Shown here in pieces: positions 13,422 through 14,954 of a DNA stretch of 14,954 bases. A model generated the notes under the pieces. It saw only the letters and a program-made list of their open reading frames with translations. It was not told the origin of the DNA and made no database searches. The translations under genes were made by a program, and so were the position numbers. Where the stretch lies: positions 1 to 14,954 of the forward strand of contig CALCGX010000096.1 of NCBI GenBank assembly GCA_937901225.1, in the 5' to 3' direction. Source of the stretch: an uncultured Bacteroidales bacterium (GTDB lineage Bacteria > Bacteroidota > Bacteroidia > Bacteroidales > Paludibacteraceae). Each line of letters begins with the position of its first letter. Position 1 is the first letter of the stretch.

Positions 13422-14435
13422 CCTGTCGAGTACTTCAATTGCATTCATCGTTAGGCGAGAAACAGGGTAGGTGTCCAAATCGTTTAACGCTATGGTTATA
13501 CACTCAGCTATATTGGGCAAAGTGGCGACTTGGTGCAGCAAAAAGCGCGTGTGAATACGTTGGTGCGATAATATATGACGATATGCGCCAATGCACTGCA
13601 CAGCGGTAGCAGGAAATCTATCGGTATATTCGTTCAACGGAAATTCATACAAATGTTTCCATATGTCATTGGCTGTACGGCGGTGCAATAGCGTGTGCCG
13701 ATCGGGTGTTACGTAGATATGGTATTCAAAATATCGGTCACGTACTTTAGGACGTGGCTTACGCACTGGCAACAAGTCCACCGTGTTGTTATGCAATGCT
13801 TTACACCATGTTTGCAAAGGGCAACTATGGCAGTCCGGAGTATTTGGAACACAGTGTAAGGCTCCTAATTCCATGATTGCCGAATTGAATAGGCGCGGAC
13901 GCGCTCGGTCTAATAATTGTTCTGCTAATTGTCGAAAATGCTTTTTGCCCTGAGTGGTGTCAAAAGCTATATCGCAATCAAACAACCGAGATAATACGCG
14001 ATATACGTTGCCATCTAATGCGGGATAGGGCAGGTTGTATGCAAACGATGAGATGGCACCAGCTGTGTAATCCCCAATACCAGGCAAACTCCTCCAGAAA
14101 CTATACACATCGTCTTTTGCCTCCAAGTCAGAATGCGCATGGCGCTCTATGAGCACCTTAGCTGCAGCGTGTAGATTTCTTGCTCTGGAATAATAGCCCA
14201 ATCCTTGCCATACACGCAGCACATCTTCTTCCGTAGCAGTGGCTAATGATTCTACATCAGGAAATCGCTCAATAAAACGATAGTAGTAACTAATCCCTTG
14301 ATCTACACGAGTTTGTTGCAATATGATCTCAGATATCCATATACAATATGGATCACGTGTCTCACGCCACGGAAGTGTACGCCCATTACGTTCGTACCAA
14401 TCAATCAGCTGGTGATGCAACAAATCGTAGTTCAT
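13407..14435 (-). CDS. mutY: A/G-specific adenine DNA glycosylase
   Basis: A 342-residue MutY, which removes adenine mispaired with 8-oxoguanine. Catalytic E36 sits in WISEIILQQT, the helix-hairpin-helix LPGIGDYTA spans 118-125 or so, the catalytic Asp is D141 in ALDGNVYRV, and the [4Fe-4S] ligands C195-x6-C202-x2-C205-x5-C211 have exactly the E. coli spacing. The C-terminal part (from about 230) is the NUDIX-like 8-oxoG recognition domain. The frame is open to 14930, but MNYDLLHHQL at 14435 is the right start: it fits the family N-terminus, lies after a matching promoter, and the extra upstream residues are translated intergenic and gcvP antisense sequence. It overlaps the CoA-transferase gene tail to tail. 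Confidence 0.96.
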   Translation of the reverse strand: MNYDLLHHQLIDWYERNGRTLPWRETRDPYCIWISEIILQQTRVDQGISYYYRFIERFPDVESLATATEEDVLRVWQGLGYYSRARNLHAAAKVLIERHAHSDLEAKDDVYSFWRSLPGIGDYTAGAISSFAYNLPYPALDGNVYRVLSRLFDCDIAFDTTQGKKHFRQLAEQLLDRARPRLFNSAIMELGALHCVPNTPDCHSCPLQTWCKALHNNTVDLLPVRKPRPKVRDRYFEYHIYVTPDRHTLLHRRTANDIWKHLYEFPLNEYTDRFPATAVQCIGAYRHILSHQRIHTRFLLHQVATLPNIAECITIALNDLDTYPVSRLTMNAIEVLDRLFQS

Positions 14436-14460
14436 AATCAATAGTATTTTCCTAAACGAT

Positions 14461-14492
14461 TTTGCAAAGGTACGAAAAATTTTATAATTTTG
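14461..14492 (+). promoter_or_regulatory. overlapping divergent promoter, plus strand
   Basis: On the plus strand TTTG at 14461-14464, a 20-base spacer and TAATTTTG at 14485-14492 also fit the consensus. It overlaps the mutY promoter almost base for base because both ends contain the palindrome-like TTTGCAAA. It may be a real divergent promoter for a short RNA or a by-product of that symmetry. Confidence 0.45.
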
Positions 14493-14496
14493 CAAA
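14465..14496 (-). promoter_or_regulatory. Bacteroidota-type promoter for mutY
   Basis: On the minus strand TTTG (complement of 14493-14496), a 20-base spacer and TACCTTTG (complement of 14465-14472) form a consensus promoter about 30 bases before the mutY start at 14435. Confidence 0.78.
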
Positions 14497-14498
14497 TA

Positions 14499-14627
14499 TA
14501 AAAAGATTTGTAGATTAATTCTCAATATATACCTATGTATCTTCAAAAAAATTGTAACTTCGGAAGCCGCCTGTGTGGTTTGATGAGTGTAGTATATCGA
14601 ATGAGATAGATAAAATCTATCTTTTTT
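14499..14627 (+). ncRNA. candidate small RNA between mutY and gcvP
   Basis: The plus-strand promoter at 14461-14492 would start a transcript near 14499, and an intrinsic terminator ends at 14627, giving about 130 nt with no gene inside except a possible 8-codon ORF at 14583-14609 ending just in the terminator stem. A possible weak hairpin AAGCC/GGTTT with a G-U pair lies near 14563-14580. It ends before the gcvP promoter, so it is not simply the gcvP leader. I do not recognise the family; no glycine riboswitch features are evident. Confidence 0.35.
14604..14627 (+). terminator. intrinsic terminator in the mutY-gcvP intergenic region
   Basis: A perfect 8-bp stem AGATAGAT (14604-14611) / ATCTATCT (14615-14622) with an AAA loop is followed by five more Ts. 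It faces the plus strand although no plus-strand gene lies directly upstream, which implies a short transcript from the divergent promoter. Confidence 0.6.
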
Positions 14628-14647
14628 GAAAATAAAATTCACTGAAC

Positions 14648-14678
14648 TTGCGTATTTGCATTTTTTGTTGTAACTTTG
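14648..14678 (+). promoter_or_regulatory. Bacteroidota-type promoter for gcvP
   Basis: TTG at 14648-14650, a 20-base spacer and TAACTTTG at 14671-14678 match the Bacteroidota consensus, 39 bases before the GTG start at 14718. Confidence 0.82.
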
Positions 14679-14717
14679 CACGCTAATTGTGAATTTTAAC
14701 TCTAAAAACAATATATT

Positions 14718-14954
14718 GTGAAAACAAACTACTTGAAAAGCAGACATATTGGTCTGACAGAGCAAGACCAACAGCAGATGTTGGAAGTAATCGGAGTGAA
14801 GAGCGTGGATGAACTCATCGCACAAACCATGCCAGCGGATATCCTCATAGAGGAGCCACTTGACCTCGACGAGCCACTCACCGAGCAAGAACACCTCTCC
14901 ACCATGCACCAAATGGCAGCGAAGAACCAACTCTATCGCTCCTATATCGGTCGC
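14718..14954 (+). CDS. gcvP: glycine dehydrogenase (P protein), N-terminal part, runs off window
   Basis: The first 79 residues of a glycine cleavage system P protein, which decarboxylates glycine with pyridoxal phosphate and passes the aminomethyl group to the H protein. The start is a GTG at 14718, missed if only ATG is considered; it is placed by homology (KSRHIGLTEQD is the conserved RHIGP-type N-terminus) and by the promoter just upstream. Further family features visible are MLEVIGVKSVDELI, the MPADI segment and AAKNQLYRSYIG near the window end. The PLP-binding lysine lies beyond the window, so completeness and the one-gene (gcvP) versus split (gcvPA/gcvPB) form cannot be judged. Confidence 0.9.
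   Translation, partial: MKTNYLKSRHIGLTEQDQQQMLEVIGVKSVDELIAQTMPADILIEEPLDLDEPLTEQEHLSTMHQMAAKNQLYRSYIGR

Noticed and set aside
14499..14717. Glycine riboswitch ahead of gcvP
   Set aside because: No tandem glycine-aptamer features are seen, and gcvP has its own promoter downstream of the terminator hairpin.
14436..14930. N-terminal extension of mutY to 507 residues
   Set aside because: The extension translates the promoters, terminator and the gcvP start in antisense; the family N-terminus begins at 14435.

Overview
The window looks like a Bacteroidales (Bacteroidota) chromosome segment. Three places carry the Bacteroidota promoter layout (TTG or TTTG, 20 bases, TAnnTTTG): before the CoA-transferase gene, before mutY and before gcvP. 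The housekeeping products (MutY, GcvP, a family I CoA-transferase, an MGDG-synthase-type glycosyltransferase) fit this, and start codons lack obvious Shine-Dalgarno sequences.

Layout. Positions 1-509 hold no convincing gene. There is a string of small inverted repeats ending in a hairpin and eight Ts, then what looks like a frame-damaged mini-ORF. Positions 510-9684 are an AT-rich, tightly packed, one-directional cluster: a radical SAM protein with a short cysteine tail, a 93-aa possible RiPP recognition element, a SPASM radical SAM enzyme plus a short radical SAM enzyme (ATGA overlap), a 66-aa Trp/Asn-rich precursor peptide followed by a strong hairpin, a second SPASM plus short pair (again ATGA overlap), an M42 metallo-aminopeptidase, a two-helix tandem-RCK ion-channel-like protein, and a family 2 glycosyltransferase. 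A small AT hairpin with a T run closes it at 9691-9715. Positions 9716-10180 are non-coding and repeat-rich. From 10181 to the end the genes are more GC-rich and look like core genome: GT28-type glycosyltransferase, DUF2238-like membrane protein, CoA-transferase, mutY (minus strand) and the start of gcvP.

Main result: 510-9684 appears to be an unusual ribosomally made, post-translationally modified peptide (RiPP) cluster with five radical SAM genes around one precursor. The precursor C-terminus carries aromatic-x-Asn/Ser triplets (FEN, WES, WMN, WNN), the kind of motif cross-linked into three-residue cyclophanes in triceptides. The two short radical SAM proteins are paralogues that, from memory, recall HxsC of the His-Xaa-Ser system, and the first SPASM enzyme recalls HxsB, yet the precursor has no His-Xaa-Ser repeats. 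A plausible working model is recognition by the 93-aa protein and/or SPASM N-terminal domains, cross-linking by the SPASM/short pairs, trimming by the M42 peptidase, and a membrane step involving the channel-like protein. The glycosyltransferase may decorate the peptide or be unrelated. No ABC exporter or C39 peptidase is present in the cluster. All functional links beyond domain families are inference; no database search was possible.
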